Assembly: GCA_022577435.1 (NCBI GenBank)
Contig: JAKOON010000009.1
Span: forward strand, 996,001-1,060,000
Reading direction: 5' to 3'
Source of the DNA: Embiotoca jacksoni
Taxonomy: Eukaryota; Chordata; Actinopteri; Embiotocidae
Length of the DNA stretch: 64,000 nucleotides
Part shown: one piece after another, positions 1-12,476 of the stretch
How positions within the stretch are numbered: the first letter of the stretch is position 1
Layout: each line of letters opens with the position of its first letter
The notes under the pieces: generated by a model
The model's input: the letters and a program-made list of their open reading frames with translations, nothing else
Told to the model about the DNA's origin: nothing
Databases searched by the model: none
Translations under genes and position numbers: made by a program

Positions 1-1035
1 ATAAATCATTAACACGACTAACACGAAGTGTTTTCAAGCTGCTTGCTGTCTGGTTTTTGGAAATAACTTTTTGAGGGAAATAAAAACATTTCCTTATGTA
101 GTTCAACATTTCTCCAGCGTGGAGGATATATTATAGATATGAGTAAACCACCTGCACTCATAACACACAGACGACAACAGACATGACACACGTGTAATTA
201 CAGCTGTTATAATAAGTAGCTTGATGTCTTACATCTACACACCTCCATGAATAATGTAGTCACTTGCTTTCTTCCTCACTTTTCAGTCACGGTTTCTCAA
301 TATATTTGGTAAAAACTAAAGACAAGCACAATAATTTCCGTCACAAAAACCATAATGTGTATTTTTACTGATCTTTTTTGGTGCCTGAAGACGATTGAAG
401 TTGTTCACGAGAGTGGGGGGAAAAAACTGTAAAGCAAGCAATGTTTTTTTTTTTTTTTTAAATGTTGCATGATGCACCGTCATAGTGACGACATATTGTG
501 AAGCCGCAGAAACAATGCAGTCGTGATTATAATGCTGATGAAGCAATTCCACGACGGAAAAGCTAAATGCTTGAGAGGCCTGCGGCGAATGCACGGCGCC
601 GAGCCCAGTCACGTGAAACCAGACTCCATTCCTTCAGATAAACAAAATCATCAATGTAAACAAATTAAAAGGACCATCGCTGGCCCAATCAATGTTTTCA
701 AATTGAATCTTAAGTGACGAAGCAAAGAGGAATTCTACAACACAGCAGATTAACTTCAGGTCTGCGAGATAATAAAATGCCCTTCGTTGGTGCCGAGATC
801 ATCTTTATTATATATTTGTCAGGCCTCGAATGAGAAGCAGGTTAAAGCAGCGGGTGTTGACGGAGGCTCGATGAACTACGGTACGTTGTTTTCTCACATC
901 GCATCAACTCCACTGTGGAAATGAACTATGGGTGAAAATGATTTGAAATGTACACTGACAGGAAGAGAGAGCTGGTTCATCCACATTTGACCTTTTTGTG
1001 TTTAAACTGGAAAGGTAAATCTAAGAGGTGACTTG
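1..1035. other. non-coding, no features seen
   Basis: AT-rich intron-like sequence with a short T-run near 443-459. The open frames here are short and unlike any protein I know. Confidence 0.6.
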
Positions 1036-1494
1036 CAACCCACCTTGACGTCACCTGTTGGTTTGTGAACTGTCATTTTGCAGCATTAAGTTTGGTATTT
1101 TAGCCGTCGCCATCTTGTTATTTTAACGCCGGAAGTGACCATATTTGGACGAGGTGGGGAGAAGCGAGCGGTGGATCTGACTCGATGTGATTGGAAACCC
1201 CAGGACACGATGCCCCGCCCTTCTTTCCCGGAAATCTGACCGTGCCACAGGCAGATTTTCAGTTGGACCATCAGAAAACTAATAAGGAGGAGTGACTTTA
1301 CCGAATGGTACCATTATAACTCGTGGAAAAAAGATATTGACTTTGTATTTAATGAGAGAAGTTGAATGGGAGTCTATGGAGGCAGAGACTTTTTGGAGCC
1401 GACCTCTAGTGGCCCACGGTGGTATTGCACTTCACGGCCTCATTTTTCAGACCCAGAGGCTACGGACACTTTTATATTCAGTCTGTGGGTTAAA
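1036..1494 (+). mobile_element. interspersed repeat family 1, copy A
   Basis: This is one of five copies of a roughly 450-bp element in the window. Shared landmarks, in order, are TGACGTCA plus 'ttggtttgtgaa', 'gccatcttg', 'ccggaagtgaccatatttgg', 'gttgaatgggagtctatgg', 'tgacctctagtggc', 'ggtattgca' and 'catttttcaga'. Copy A carries a perfect CRE palindrome (1046-1053), a YY1-type gccatcttg (1109-1117), an ETS-type CCGGAAGT (1129-1136) and a CArG box CCATATTTGG (1139-1148). No transposase is encoded. It is probably a non-autonomous DNA element or SINE-like repeat; no clear terminal inverted repeats are seen. Confidence 0.75.
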
Positions 1495-1521
1495 TTCAAA
1501 CTCTTGGCCTCTTTTAATTTG

Positions 1522-1860
1522 CTTAAAGGAAAAGTTCAACATTTCTCTCAATAGTCTACCCAAATTATATTTCTCTCCGAGAGTTAGTGGAGATCATCGA
1601 CAGTGTCTGTGCGCTGCATATGGAGCTATTTAGCTTAGCTTAGCACAAAGACTGGAAAACATAGTTAGTCCAAAAACAACAAACTCTGCCTAACAACACA
1701 TCTAAAGCTCAGTAAATAACATGTTATTTCCAAATGGTTAATCAACAGTAAACAACCAGTGTAGAAACGACAAGGTTTAGTTGGGCGAACCGTTTCCCTT
1801 TTTATCCAGTCTCCATGATAAGCTAAGCTAACCATGCATGGAAAACAAACAGACAAATGA
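1522..1860 (+). mobile_element. interspersed repeat with 'ttagcttagcttagc' core (family 2)
   Basis: Landmarks are 'aaggaaaagttcaacattt', 'cgagagttagtggagatcat', 'agcttagcttagcacaaaga', 'acatctaaagctcagtaaat' and 'gctaagctaacc'. I recognise this from fish genomes as a common non-autonomous element with near-palindromic ends. Here only the left end is clear; the right end after about 1860 appears lost. It lies directly after family 1 copy A. No protein is encoded. Confidence 0.65.
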
Positions 1861-2142
1861 TGCCCTACAACGTCAAACTGTCCCTGTTATCACGTGGATA
1901 TTAGACACTCTCGCTAATGTTCACCTCATGTTGAGGAAATTTTAGCTCTCTGCGTGACCACAGATTAAATTCCCGGGTTGTGAAGGTTCTGTGTTGTTCT
2001 CACTGATGTTAACGGGGACAATCACATCAACCGGTAACTAACTCGTCCTCCGAAAGACACTTCTCTCCTCAATATTCCCTTCCTCTCCTTCCAAATGTGT
2101 CCTTTCGCTCCTCCTCCTGGTTCACTCGCCTACACTGTGCAG

Positions 2143-2143
<1 letters not shown>

Positions 2144-2187
<44 letters not shown>
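2144..2187. repeat. (CA)n microsatellite
   Basis: Uninterrupted CA array of about 44 bp, followed by a short second CA patch at 2198. Confidence 0.97.
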
Positions 2188-2192
<5 letters not shown>

Positions 2193-2262
2193 TACATGCA
2201 CACACACAGTGCTGCGTCCCGTGTGATTATAGGCCTGTCAGAGCAGGCGGAGGGCTGCGGCT

Positions 2263-2310
2263 ACGTATAAAAGCTGCAGAGATCGCACACGCGGGACAGA
2301 AGAGACGCGC
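2263..2310 (+). promoter_or_regulatory. isolated TATA-box-like sequence
   Basis: A consensus TATAAAAG (in acgtataaaagctgcag) sits in a locally CpG-containing stretch about 80 bases after a CA array, with a purine-rich segment 30 bases downstream. No coding region or spliced exon follows that I can support. It is listed only because the match is exact; chance is likely. Confidence 0.12.
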
Positions 2311-2640
2311 AAACAAAACGTTCATCTACGTAAAACACTTCCAACGCGACGATCTCAAATGACGCCGATTTGTCTGGTTACTGACCCGAAAACTGAAATA
2401 CCACAACTAATCAATAAATCTATCCAACGGAGGGCGCTACAGCCCCGCCGGCGACCTTTAGGGGCTCTCAGAGGGGCAATAAGTGTCACACAGGAACACA
2501 CACCAGTTTACATCGCAGCAAACACTGGAGCTCAGCCAGCTGGGAGGCAGCAGGGAGGCCACGCCCGGCCGGGCCGGCCCTGATAGACGCATTTCCACTA
2601 GCAGTCACCCAGATGTGTTCGGCATGATAAGTGTTTTCTG

Positions 2641-2641
<1 letters not shown>

Positions 2642-2693
<52 letters not shown>
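2642..2693. repeat. (TG)n microsatellite
   Basis: Uninterrupted TG array of about 52 bp ending in gcgcg. Confidence 0.97.
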
Positions 2694-2697
<4 letters not shown>

Positions 2698-5600
2698 ATA
2701 TCGACGATCAAACGGTAAAAACAAGAGGCGAGCCGCCGTTCTGAAACTTGTCTGCAAGATCTTTGATGCTCAGCAGCAGATTTATGGGAGCTGGAGGGAG
2801 ATTTTAACTCAAAGTTTCACTGAATTATCACGTTATTTTTGGCATCAAGTCTCTCACCATCGCTCTCCTGCGCTGTACAAAATATGAAACAGTCCCGAGC
2901 TCTTATTCTGACATATTTAGACTCTGTTCCGGAAAGAAAATGTCACTTTTATGATTTTATTTTTTTTGTAACTTGTAGCCTCATGGTTTTCTAAGTTCAA
3001 TAAATAAATAAAATATTTAAGATTATTATCAAAGGAAGTGATTACGCATTTATTCCTTTATCTTGTAGTGCTTATAGTACTCTATATATGAACACACTTT
3101 TTTTGTAATGATCCCTAATAAAGATATGTAATGGAGGCAGGATATTTTGTATTGTCCACACTGATATCAATGCATGGAAACGTACTTATACTGGGAGTAT
3201 AATCATTGTAAAGAACTATAAAAAAAAAAAAAAAAAAAAAAAAAATTTTTTTATTTAAACACATCTATTTCTAATTTATTTATGTTTTTCTGCTTTATTT
3301 TCTGTTAAAAGAAAGCTTTCACCCTGATATATTTACAACAGGCTAATATCTGCAGATAATATCATCCGTCTGATACATCAGTTGTGCTTTCGATTTAAGT
3401 TGAACACAATGCCGTTTTTTAAAAGTAAATGTCATCGCACGGTTTGCAGATCAAACTGATTGATTTTCAATAACTAGCAGTTGAACAAAAAGAGGTTTAA
3501 AAAAATAACAATGAGTGTTTTCAGTTTCATTTGATTTCCCTGTTGTAGAAGTGAACAAACAGGATGTGAAAGCGTTCACGCTTCACCACTGAGGTTAAAA
3601 TGTACCCATTATGCTGATGTTTTTTTATTTGTGCTTTGGTAATCTCATCCCTTTTTCATATCCGTCCCTCAAAAGCACTTCCTCACACAGTGAAGCAGTA
3701 AATCCACACATTCACATTTATCTCTCTAATAGCGTAATTATCCATGAAATAAAAAAAAAAAATGAAAAAAAAAAAGCATAAAAAGCTATTATTAAGCCTG
3801 AGTGTCTCCATCCATTCAGATATATTTTGCAATTTTGTATTTGGGTCACATCTACTCAGAAGCTATTTTAAAAGAACAGAGGCTACAACATGTTATTGTA
3901 TAACAGATATTAATGGCTGACTGAGGATATTACTGCTTCTTGTATTGATTCTAATAACAATGTGCAGGTGTGTTTTAGTGTCTTTATCATCCAGCCTGAT
4001 CATGTGATCACTTCATCCGTCATCAGTGTGTTTGATGGTAAAGTTGAGACATTATGCAGATGAGATGCGCAACGCTGAACAGATCTGACAGCAGAGTGAT
4101 GCTGCTTCGTTACAGCCGGCCGACCGCCTCTCCGATGTCACGAACTGAGGCCAACCGACTTTACAGAGGACGCCACGAAGGATGTTAAAACAAAGACGGA
4201 GCGTTCGCTCAATACGACTTCTGCCGATTAGTTTTGGTTTCACTTTGCAGTTATGGGAGCGCACTGAAGATGATTGCGCGGCCCACTAATGTCCTGTGTG
4301 GGCTCCGTATCTCTACTTCACCGGCGTACATCTGGCTTCGGCCTGTTTTTTTTTTTTTCCCTGTTCGAATGCAGAAAAATTCAAAGAACAGAATCATTTC
4401 GTTTCCACCAGCAATTACTATCATGGCATTACTACTAGATTATATATATTTTTTCAGAAAATAAGTCATAACTTTTAACATTTTTCTCAATTAGTTTTTT
4501 CAAATTGACTTTTAATTTCTTCGTCAGACAAACTAGTGAAGCACTTCGTCTCTTCTCTCCGTGTGGCAACGCGGCTCATTTTTACTTTTCTTCCGACTTT
4601 TTTTTTGTTTGTCTTCTTCCATTGTTTAATTGTTAACGTTAGCCTTTCTCAACTTCCTATAATTGTAAAGAAAGCCCTAAACCATGAAAACCTGCTATTT
4701 TGGTTCAGATCGAACTGAAAAGTCAGAAAGTTTCAACCAAACAAGGAAGGAGTGCGAACGCCCTCAATCCTCAATCCTCGTTTCGAACTGTTCCACCTTC
4801 ATCTATCAGGTTGAGGTCTGGACTGTATTGTACCGCTGTAGTGAAACGGCTGCTGGAGAGGGAAAGCTGTCGGCTGCAGGAATGCTTCCTCTGCTAATTC
4901 TGGCTCTCGGACCGGTCTCGTATAAACGTGGAAACAAACAGCCTCCAGACGTTTATATAACGAGATCAACAGGCTTTGAAGTTCAGTCAGGCAACTTGTC
5001 TGCTCGCGACACAAAACAATGCAAAGCTGCGATTGGCTTGTTGGATAATCTGATAATGATCCGAACTAACAGGCTGTCAGAGTTGAGGAACAAGGCAGGT
5101 TTGGATTCATTTGGGAAATCATTTACACTCTGAGTTTTTGATATTTGCATTTGGAAAACATAAAAATAGCTCCAGGCAGCAATGAGTTTTGTATTTTGTG
5201 TTAGTGAGACGCCGTCGGCGGTTCAGCTCTCTCTGAACATGAAGCAGCCGCTGTGAAATGTGCAATTACCTTCTAATAAGAAGAAATTAAACAAGTTTAT
5301 ACAAACAAATCCCTCAAATAATGACCTCTTATTGAAGGATTTTCAAATGCGACTCTTATCGTTCAAAGTTATTTTAGGGGACTTTGGAAATTTGTACTCG
5401 TGCAGCGGTTTCACCTCCAGATTCTGGTAAAACCAACGATAGTTAAGTGAAGCATTAAAGTCCAGATCATGTTTTTCCTTCATAAATGACTCAGGATGAA
5501 ATATGGGGTACGCAGCCAAGTGAACATCCACACGAGCCAGTTTTGGGTGTCGTGGTTTTGGACTGGATTCAGACGTGAACGCCAGACAAACCAACGATCT

Positions 5601-5879
5601 GCTCTGAAAGCTAATTTAGGAGGATGTTGAAAACGGGCTCGCTGTGGATGAAGCTGATCTGGTGAAGAGGGAGGTGTATTCATTGTGCGTGTGCTGACAA
5701 AGCTGATTACAGGTTCCATCGTACGCCAAAACATTTTCTGCTTCCTGTTTCTCACCGGTAGGATTTACTGCTTGTGTCATCGTACAGTGAGGGTGTAAGT
5801 AGGGATGGGTCATGACTTTTACATTTTTTAATAGTCATCGAAATAATCCTCTTGTCTTAATTCCTTTGTTTAGTTTTAC
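2694..5879. other. non-coding, AT-rich
   Basis: Only homopolymers and short frames. A 149-codon plus frame at 4684-5133 has no recognisable motif. Confidence 0.6.
3220..3252. repeat. poly-A/poly-T junction
   Basis: A run of about 26 A directly followed by T7; possibly the tail of a lost retroposon. Confidence 0.8.
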
Positions 5880-5980
5880 CAGCACCTGGTAGCGATACGT
5901 TACTACCACCAGGAGATGGCGGTAATGTACCGAGAAGCTGTTTGTCGACTGCTATTAAACAACAAAAGGAAGAACACTGC
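5880..5980 (+). mobile_element. short dispersed repeat (family 3), copy 1
   Basis: It contains 'gatggcggtaatgtacc', 'aagctgtttgtcgactgcta' and 'ttaaacaacaaaaggaagaa'. The same order of words occurs in reverse orientation at 10005-10110. The pattern of a gene-free 'ggcggtaat...aagctgtttg...attaaac' string is one I have seen repeatedly in fish sequence. Ends and class are not defined. Confidence 0.5.
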
Positions 5981-6276
5981 GCTCACACCTGATCCTTACT
6001 TTTGTTTTAAAAATGTTATTACTTTTTGATTCTTACTTATTATCCTTTTCTTAGTCGTACTTGGAATTGTATTTTTGATGAATTATATCTGTAAAAAAAT
6101 ATCTATAAAAATATTGGTACCGCTGTAAAATAGAAAACAGTTGGAAAAATTGTGAATTTGACCTTTATAAGAAATTTAAAAAAGACAAGAAAAGCCCATC
6201 CCTTGTTGTTTGATATTGTTGCTAGGCGGGGTTATGGTATGAACTTAGATGAACTAAAGTACTTGTACACACACGA

Positions 6277-6304
<28 letters not shown>
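6277..6304. repeat. (AC)n microsatellite
   Basis: About 28 bp, with a broken acacacga lead. Confidence 0.95.
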
Positions 6305-6307
<3 letters not shown>

Positions 6308-6881
6308 AGCACTTGCAGGCTGATACACAGGCTTCATCTACCTGCTGTGATTGTCTCCAAACTCGCATTTGTTCATCAGCCAGCTGTCCCGCGCTGCCTT
6401 ACAGGCGGACCGACCATCCAAACAAGCTCATGACTTCACTCTTTTTGCGAACCTGAAGTGTATAAACACGGTGAACTGTCTTAACCCCTCATCCCCTCCC
6501 TGGAACCACACAGCACCTCCCTCTCATTACGGTAATTTTCACTGCGTGGTACCGCTTCAATGTGATCACAAACAGACGTCACCGACATAATCACACCCGA
6601 CAGCACCGTTTATGTTTTCAACTCCAAAGACGTTTTGGACTCCATAAAAGAAAAAGAAAAAAAAAAGCCAATAAAGGTATTCACAATCCATACACTCATC
6701 CCTCCAATCCACATTAATCCAATTAGAAAACAACTTTAATTCTCATGACTTTGAGGGCAACAGACAAACCCATGACAGCGGAGACCACAATGGAGCTAAT
6801 GTTAGGTTTACGACAAAGTCAAAAGGCCCTCATATGACTGGATTATTATGAACCGAGAGATGGCGGCTTACTGTTTCTTAC

Positions 6882-7062
6882 GGTTTTCGCTGCCCGGCAG
6901 CAGTCGGTGTGACCTCCTGGAACAAAGACCTCCTGTACGTGGCTGCAACGACGGCCGATGGTTCGGTCCACCAACGTTTCCACCAAATGGAAGACGCAGA
7001 CCGTGGGACTGAAACGCCCTTTGTCATCGTCAGACACCATGTTGGCCACCTGAACCACATTC
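6882..7062 (-). other. exon-like open segment of unknown identity
   Basis: On the minus strand a 60-codon open stretch runs between an AG acceptor (TGATGCAG|GAATG) and a good donor (AAAACC|GTAAGA). It reads VVQVANMVSDDDKGRF, then VFHLVETLVDRTIGRRC, then HVQEVFVPGGHTDCC. The codons look ordinary and third positions are mostly G or C. The plus strand of the same segment is also open (WNKDLLYVAATTADGS...). I do not recognise a family on either strand. It could be a cassette exon in the macf1 intron, an exon of a nested gene, or a decayed transposase fragment. The acceptor has only a weak pyrimidine tract. Confidence 0.15.
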
Positions 7063-7655
7063 CTGCATCAAATCATAATCTCAAAACGGAAATTCTGCCT
7101 CTACAGACCAGTCAGACCAAAATAGCAACAAAAAAAAAGGAGGAAATAACAAAGAACGATCGGACTGCCTAATTTGGCCTTTTTTTTTTCTTTTTTTTCT
7201 TCATATTACAGACACCAACAGTAAAACACACCTAAAAAAATAAAATAAATCTACATTATATCGGTTTAATTGTGAGAGTTAATGTTCAAATTGATGAATA
7301 AAGAGGAAGAGTGATGAATGGCTTGACGTTGTTACAGTAGCTAAAAGCAGTAAGTGGAAAACTGTGTCACAGGAAGCACATAAATAATGAGCAGATACAC
7401 ACCAGTGTAACAGATGACTCACTGTCACACACATACCTTCTTGTCCATTCAGAAGGTCAACGCATAAAACAGAAACAGTCTAATAGCTGAGTAAAAAAAA
7501 TAAAGTAAAATAAAAGCCCAAAGTTAAACTATCAATGGACAAACCTAAATATCAGCTTTTGTTTAATGCATCCTAACTGTGTCTACTGAGAGTAGTAAGG
7601 ATGCTAACATTAAGTAATGAAATATAAAAATCATATAAAAAATTCTACTGATATT

Positions 7656-7881
7656 CAGTGTTTCCCCTCAGCGGACAGCCTGGGCGGGTGCTAGCTCGGC
7701 TGCTAACACTAGCATCCCTGATAATTGCACGAGCGACTGTCTCACATTGAGCTGAAGTGAAACCGGAGCACAGGAACTCAAGTGAATAAATAGTAGTTAC
7801 TGGACATAACTGCAGTTCTATGAGTAGGTTCATTTTTTTCTTTCTTTTAGTTTTTTTTGAGACACGGTAGGAGAAACACTG
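7656..7881 (+). mobile_element. hAT-like MITE with target-site duplication
   Basis: This 226-bp element begins CAGTGTTTCCCC and ends GGAGAAACACTG, giving terminal inverted repeats CAGTGTTTC(C/T)CC typical of hAT-type transposons. It is flanked on both sides by GATATT (7650-7655 and 7882-7887). The usual hAT duplication is 8 bp, so the 6 bp seen may be trimmed by mutation. No transposase is encoded. Confidence 0.65.
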
Positions 7882-7887
7882 GATATT

Positions 7888-10004
7888 ATGGTGAATGATG
7901 CCATACAGCACATCCCTAATTCTCTTTATAATGTTGGAGAAAGTATTCAGGTGGGAGTAGTTGGAGATAAAAATATATATATATATTTGAGCTTTTAGGT
8001 CCATTTTAAATGTTAACTGCGAACCAGGAGTTCAAACTAAGGAAAATGTGTGTTTGTAAAGTACTTTGTTCCCCGGTTCACGAACCTGAAAACAAACCTT
8101 GCTGTTGACACTGAGGACATTGACACGGACCGTCTCCGACACGGAAACCCAAACGCACACAGGAAGAAAAAAAAAAAAAAAGTCCCTGCAGCCTCGCGTA
8201 CTAAAGCACATGCAGATGAACATGAACTAGAAGCCCTGGAGGCTGCAGCACATATCAGGTAACCCCGGTGACCAGGTAAGAATAGAAAACCGTCAGCTGC
8301 TTCGCCTTCGACAAACTCCTCGGGCACCTCGTTCACACACCTCCTCTCTTCGGTCACGGAGATGTTCGCCGGACCGCTCGTCTCCCGCGGCGGGTGACGG
8401 AGCACCAGCGCGGTCTGAAACAATGGAGGCGTCCACTTGTCGTCTCATGTGGAAGAGAGAAACTCACTCCTGGGAGGTTGAGTGTGTGGAAGAGGAGACG
8501 AGAGTGGCTGCAGATGGGAGACGGTCACATGGGCGGCCAGACGAGAGGCGAGCTAACTCGTTGTACCTTTCAGACTCCCTGTGATGAAGAACTGGAAGAT
8601 AAAGACACGTTTCTGTCGAAAATACTTTTCAAAACCCAATGAAAAAAAAAAGAAAACGCTCCTCCCCCCAACAGCAAGGTTGCTTTTTTTCACCTTCAGT
8701 AACATCTTCATGGCTTCACGCGTTTGCATCTCTGCTCCTCGGGGCTCCCGCTGCCCACTGTTGGCTAATTTAATTACATTTGTCATGATTACATTCTCCT
8801 GCTGGCTTTAAAAGTGGTTTAAGGACTTTAACCTCGACTGTAATTTGAGGGGTTAAGAGAGATTGCGGCGCGAGTCTAACGCAGCCTGACGTGCGTCGCT
8901 GTCACGGCCTCAGAAGGAGCAGCTGCTGGAGGGTGGAGGGAGGTGGAGGTGGAGGGCTGCACCACATAATATCACCAAACCATAAGTAGCAGCAGGTGTG
9001 GCCGCGGTAAGGCTGCCAGACCAAAGACAAGAGGGAGGGGGTCGGCTATTAAACCGTGAATGCGGCCTTGAGATCAGGACAACTGCAGAGGAGGTTCTCA
9101 AGAAGGCTTCAGGGGGCGAAGAGACAAAAAGGCTTGATGCTCCGTCATCAAAACAGACCAGAGAACGCGAAAGAGACTTAACCCACGACCCGCTGCACTT
9201 TCCTTTCATGCTATAAAACAAAGCACATTAGCATGCTAAAAGCAGGTGGGACAAAAGGCAGAGATGACGAAGTTACCGGAGAACAACAGGTGCTCTGAAA
9301 ATGTTCAGGCGATGTTTGAAATGAAAACACGTCAGCGAGCGAGAAGGAGGTTTGAAACGGTGCTCGACACGAGGAGCTCCACGAGCGACGAGAAAAACCA
9401 CGACGCAAATCATCACCGAGTCTGGAGCCGAGACGTCAAGGTTTTCCCGACCATAATAAAAGCCAAACCTAATGAACAGGACGAAAGTACTTTTAGTTGT
9501 AAACATGGGAAGAGGAGAACATTTACAATTCAAATCTCTTCACTGCAGGTGTTTTGTTTTACCAATGTACCGCCATATCTTTTTATGGCACAGTGTGTTT
9601 GTTTTAAAATAAATACTTTCATCATAATAATCCAAAATTACATATTTTGTTTTTTTACTGCCCTCAAACCCACCTCTCACTGTGACCACAGAGCACCTAA
9701 ACAAAGAACATGTTTGACTTTAAAAACAGTGATGACACTTTTTTTTTTACCATTTTCTAGTATTTCTTTAATTAAATCAATAATTAAGTTAATAATCAGC
9801 AGATAAAACATTTAGAAAATAACCTTAATCATAATAGGGACGAGGATTTCAAGCAAAATTACGATTCGAAAATCGCTCAGAACTGCTAGATTAAAAATAG
9901 ATTTTGGACCCTTTATTAAAATTTTGTTTATATTCATTATTACCTGCAGAGCTCGACTCATCTTTTATTTTTTGAAAGAGTCCCTCGGAAATGTTTCTTC
10001 TCTG
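7888..10004. other. non-coding with CpG patch
   Basis: A small CpG-rich patch lies at 8330-8420. A plus-strand CAG|GTAAGA donor-like site at 8272-8280 has no convincing exon before it. Nothing else is supported. Confidence 0.5.
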
Positions 10005-10110
10005 TTTAATCGCGGCTATCAAACAGCTTTTAGGTGAATTACCGCCACCTTCTGACGGGAGTAACGCACTACAATCAGACGTCAGTAAAAAAAAGAGAAG
10101 ATAAGGAAGA
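10005..10110 (-). mobile_element. short dispersed repeat (family 3), copy 2
   Basis: The reverse complement reads 'gcgttactcccgtcag', 'ggtggcggtaattcacc', 'aaaagctgtttgatagcc' and 'gcgattaaacag', aligning over about 70 bases with the element at 5880-5980. The two copies have diverged considerably. Confidence 0.5.
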
Positions 10111-12098
10111 ACGATTTTCGCACATACTAATTGATTTGTTGTATTATCGCGAATATTCGAATATCGTGTGCCATACTTAATCCCAATTATATTCATTGAT
10201 ATTTGTCCCTGTTTCCTTCACGTTACCTGAAAAGTCATAAATATGATGCAAATAAAGCCCGAGGAGGTTCAGTGAGCCATTAAAAAAATAAATAAATAAA
10301 AGAAAATAAATATTTCAGGAAGAACTTGACTCGGGACCGGAAGCAGCCGGCTTTCTGCTGCGCTCGGCTGAACTGTTGCGATAACAGCTGCTGAAGCGAA
10401 GCGTCGCTGGCTGCTCCTGAACGTCACCTGACACTTCAGCAAACCATCCTGCTGCTGGTCGGCCTCGCCGCCGAGTTCACGACTGACCGCGTGCCAGCCA
10501 GCGCCCACTATAGGATCAAATGTCAGCGAAGACAAAGAGCAGAGACGCCTCGAGGCCCCGACCGACGCTCTCACAAACAATTAGCAACGTCGGAAAAAAA
10601 AAAAAATCGGCCGATGAAGAGCAGGGAAACGCTCGTGAAGAACCCCCCGCGGCGCTGCTCAAGCGTTCAGGGTGTTGTCAGCTCATATGAAAGCTGGCGG
10701 GCGTCCGTACTTCTGCTGACCCCGCAGCTTATCTGGACGCCAAAAACAGTGGCTGAGCAGGTCAACACAGACGGACGCGAGCAGGAAGAGGCTGAAACAG
10801 AAAAGTGCAGCACGGAGTCGCTGGAAAATGAACCAGATGTCAGAAACAACACAACTTCGCTTTTCTTGGGTTCCTTATGTGGAAAATGTGTATTTAAAGA
10901 CATGCAAGTCGGAAAAAAAAAAGGTCAACTGGAGGATTTAAACCGGCATATCGCTCACCATAAAACAGATTTTTAATATAAATCCGGGCTTTTGCTATCT
11001 TTATAAGACTTATGTGCAGCAGCACTGCAACGACTGTAGCTTTCACTTTAAGCTTTGTTTTGTTTGATTTTTCTCATTTCAACAGCAGAAAGGGCATTTC
11101 TCAAAAAAATATTGTAAAGATGACAGTTTAAAATTACATGAAAAATGCATAGTTTTTCCTCAAATAACTTGCCATCATCCCCCACCGCTGCCAGAGCACC
11201 GAAGGCCTCCAGAAACTTAGAGGAAAAAACCCCCGCCTGTTAACGCCGCCACTGACTGCTCTCTCCTTTTAATCTATCACACCCAAAGACCCGACTGCCG
11301 TCGCAAGCACACGATCGCAAATATTTGCTGTAACACAAGCGCACTGACTTGAGCCCGTTTTTAGCCTCCAACCAAAGACTGGAGCTTCGGGGGAAACGCA
11401 CTGTATTTGTCTGCTTGCGCAACAATCCCTGAAGAGCAGGTAACACACATCCTTCACGGCCCAACCCAGCGGTGAGCAATGCACACGTACAGCATGTCAA
11501 TCTGCTGATATCACACGCACAACAACAGATCCTGCTCCCACCTCGACGTCACGAGACCTGTTATCATAGCACCTGCGAAGCAGAAAGAGTCCTCGAAAAA
11601 GTGCTAAGTTGTTGTTTTTAACCACTTAAAAAAACAAAAAACATAAACGAGAGGCGACAATGATTTAAAGGGGGACCACCGACCTCTTTTCTCCTCCAGG
11701 TCCTGGAGGAACTGCCTGTAAGCAGCCGTGGAGCTCATCACTCCCTCACCGGAGACAAGCGAGACGGGGAGACGGCGAGAGAGAGAGAGAGAGAGAGGGA
11801 GAGGAAGAGTGGGGGGGACGACGAGGTGAAGGTTAAAGTGAGAAATGATTAAAGGAAGTCGAAAAAGTGGTGAGAAGTGGCAGCAGAGGGGAGGGAACGT
11901 GTTCGAGACACTTGACGGGACTGGAAAGAAACGTGGTGAGGACAGAAAACAAAAAATTTTTTAAAAAAGGAGGAAAAGAGGGAGGATGAGCTGAGCATCC
12001 AGGCTGTCAAAGAACAGCCATCCTTAATCACGCCGATAATCCCACATCGCTCACTCGCCGCTTTTCTTCTTCTTCGTCTCGTCGCCTGTCCACCGAGC

Positions 12099-12124
12099 GT
12101 GTGTGTGTGTGTGTGTGTGTGTGT
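12099..12124. repeat. (GT)n microsatellite
   Basis: About 26 bp followed by (GGT)n-like ggtggtggtggtg. Confidence 0.95.
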
Positions 12125-12316
12125 TGGTGGTGGTGGTGAGCGGTGTGTTAGCAGCTCTAAGCTGGATAGAGGAACTGGACTTTGACCGCAAAAGGCGGCT
12201 GATGTCAGTGCCACAGCCAGAAACATGTGTTTCACTTATAGCGGGTGCAAATGAGTGAGCAGGAAGTGAGGGAAAAAAAGGAGGCGTGGTTTTATTAGTC
12301 AGACCTCAGCTGTTCT

Positions 12317-12338
12317 TTTTTTTTTTTTTTTTTTTTTT
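12317..12338. repeat. poly-T run
   Basis: About 22 T. Confidence 0.9.
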
Positions 12339-12422
12339 AAAGCAGCGTGGTATGTTGGCACTGGAGTTTACACATGAATGATTGACCGTCACACATTTGT
12401 CACCTATATTGTGCTCTTTATG

Positions 12423-12425
<3 letters not shown>

Positions 12426-12475
<50 letters not shown>
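12426..12475. repeat. (TG)n microsatellite
   Basis: Uninterrupted, about 50 bp. Confidence 0.97.

Positions 12476-12476
<1 letters not shown>

Noticed and set aside
8050..8280. Plus-strand frame ending ELEALEAAAHIR before GT donors
   Set aside because: Donor words CAG|GTAACC and CAG|GTAAGA are good, but the frame crosses a poly-A run, the acceptor is weak and no family is recognised.
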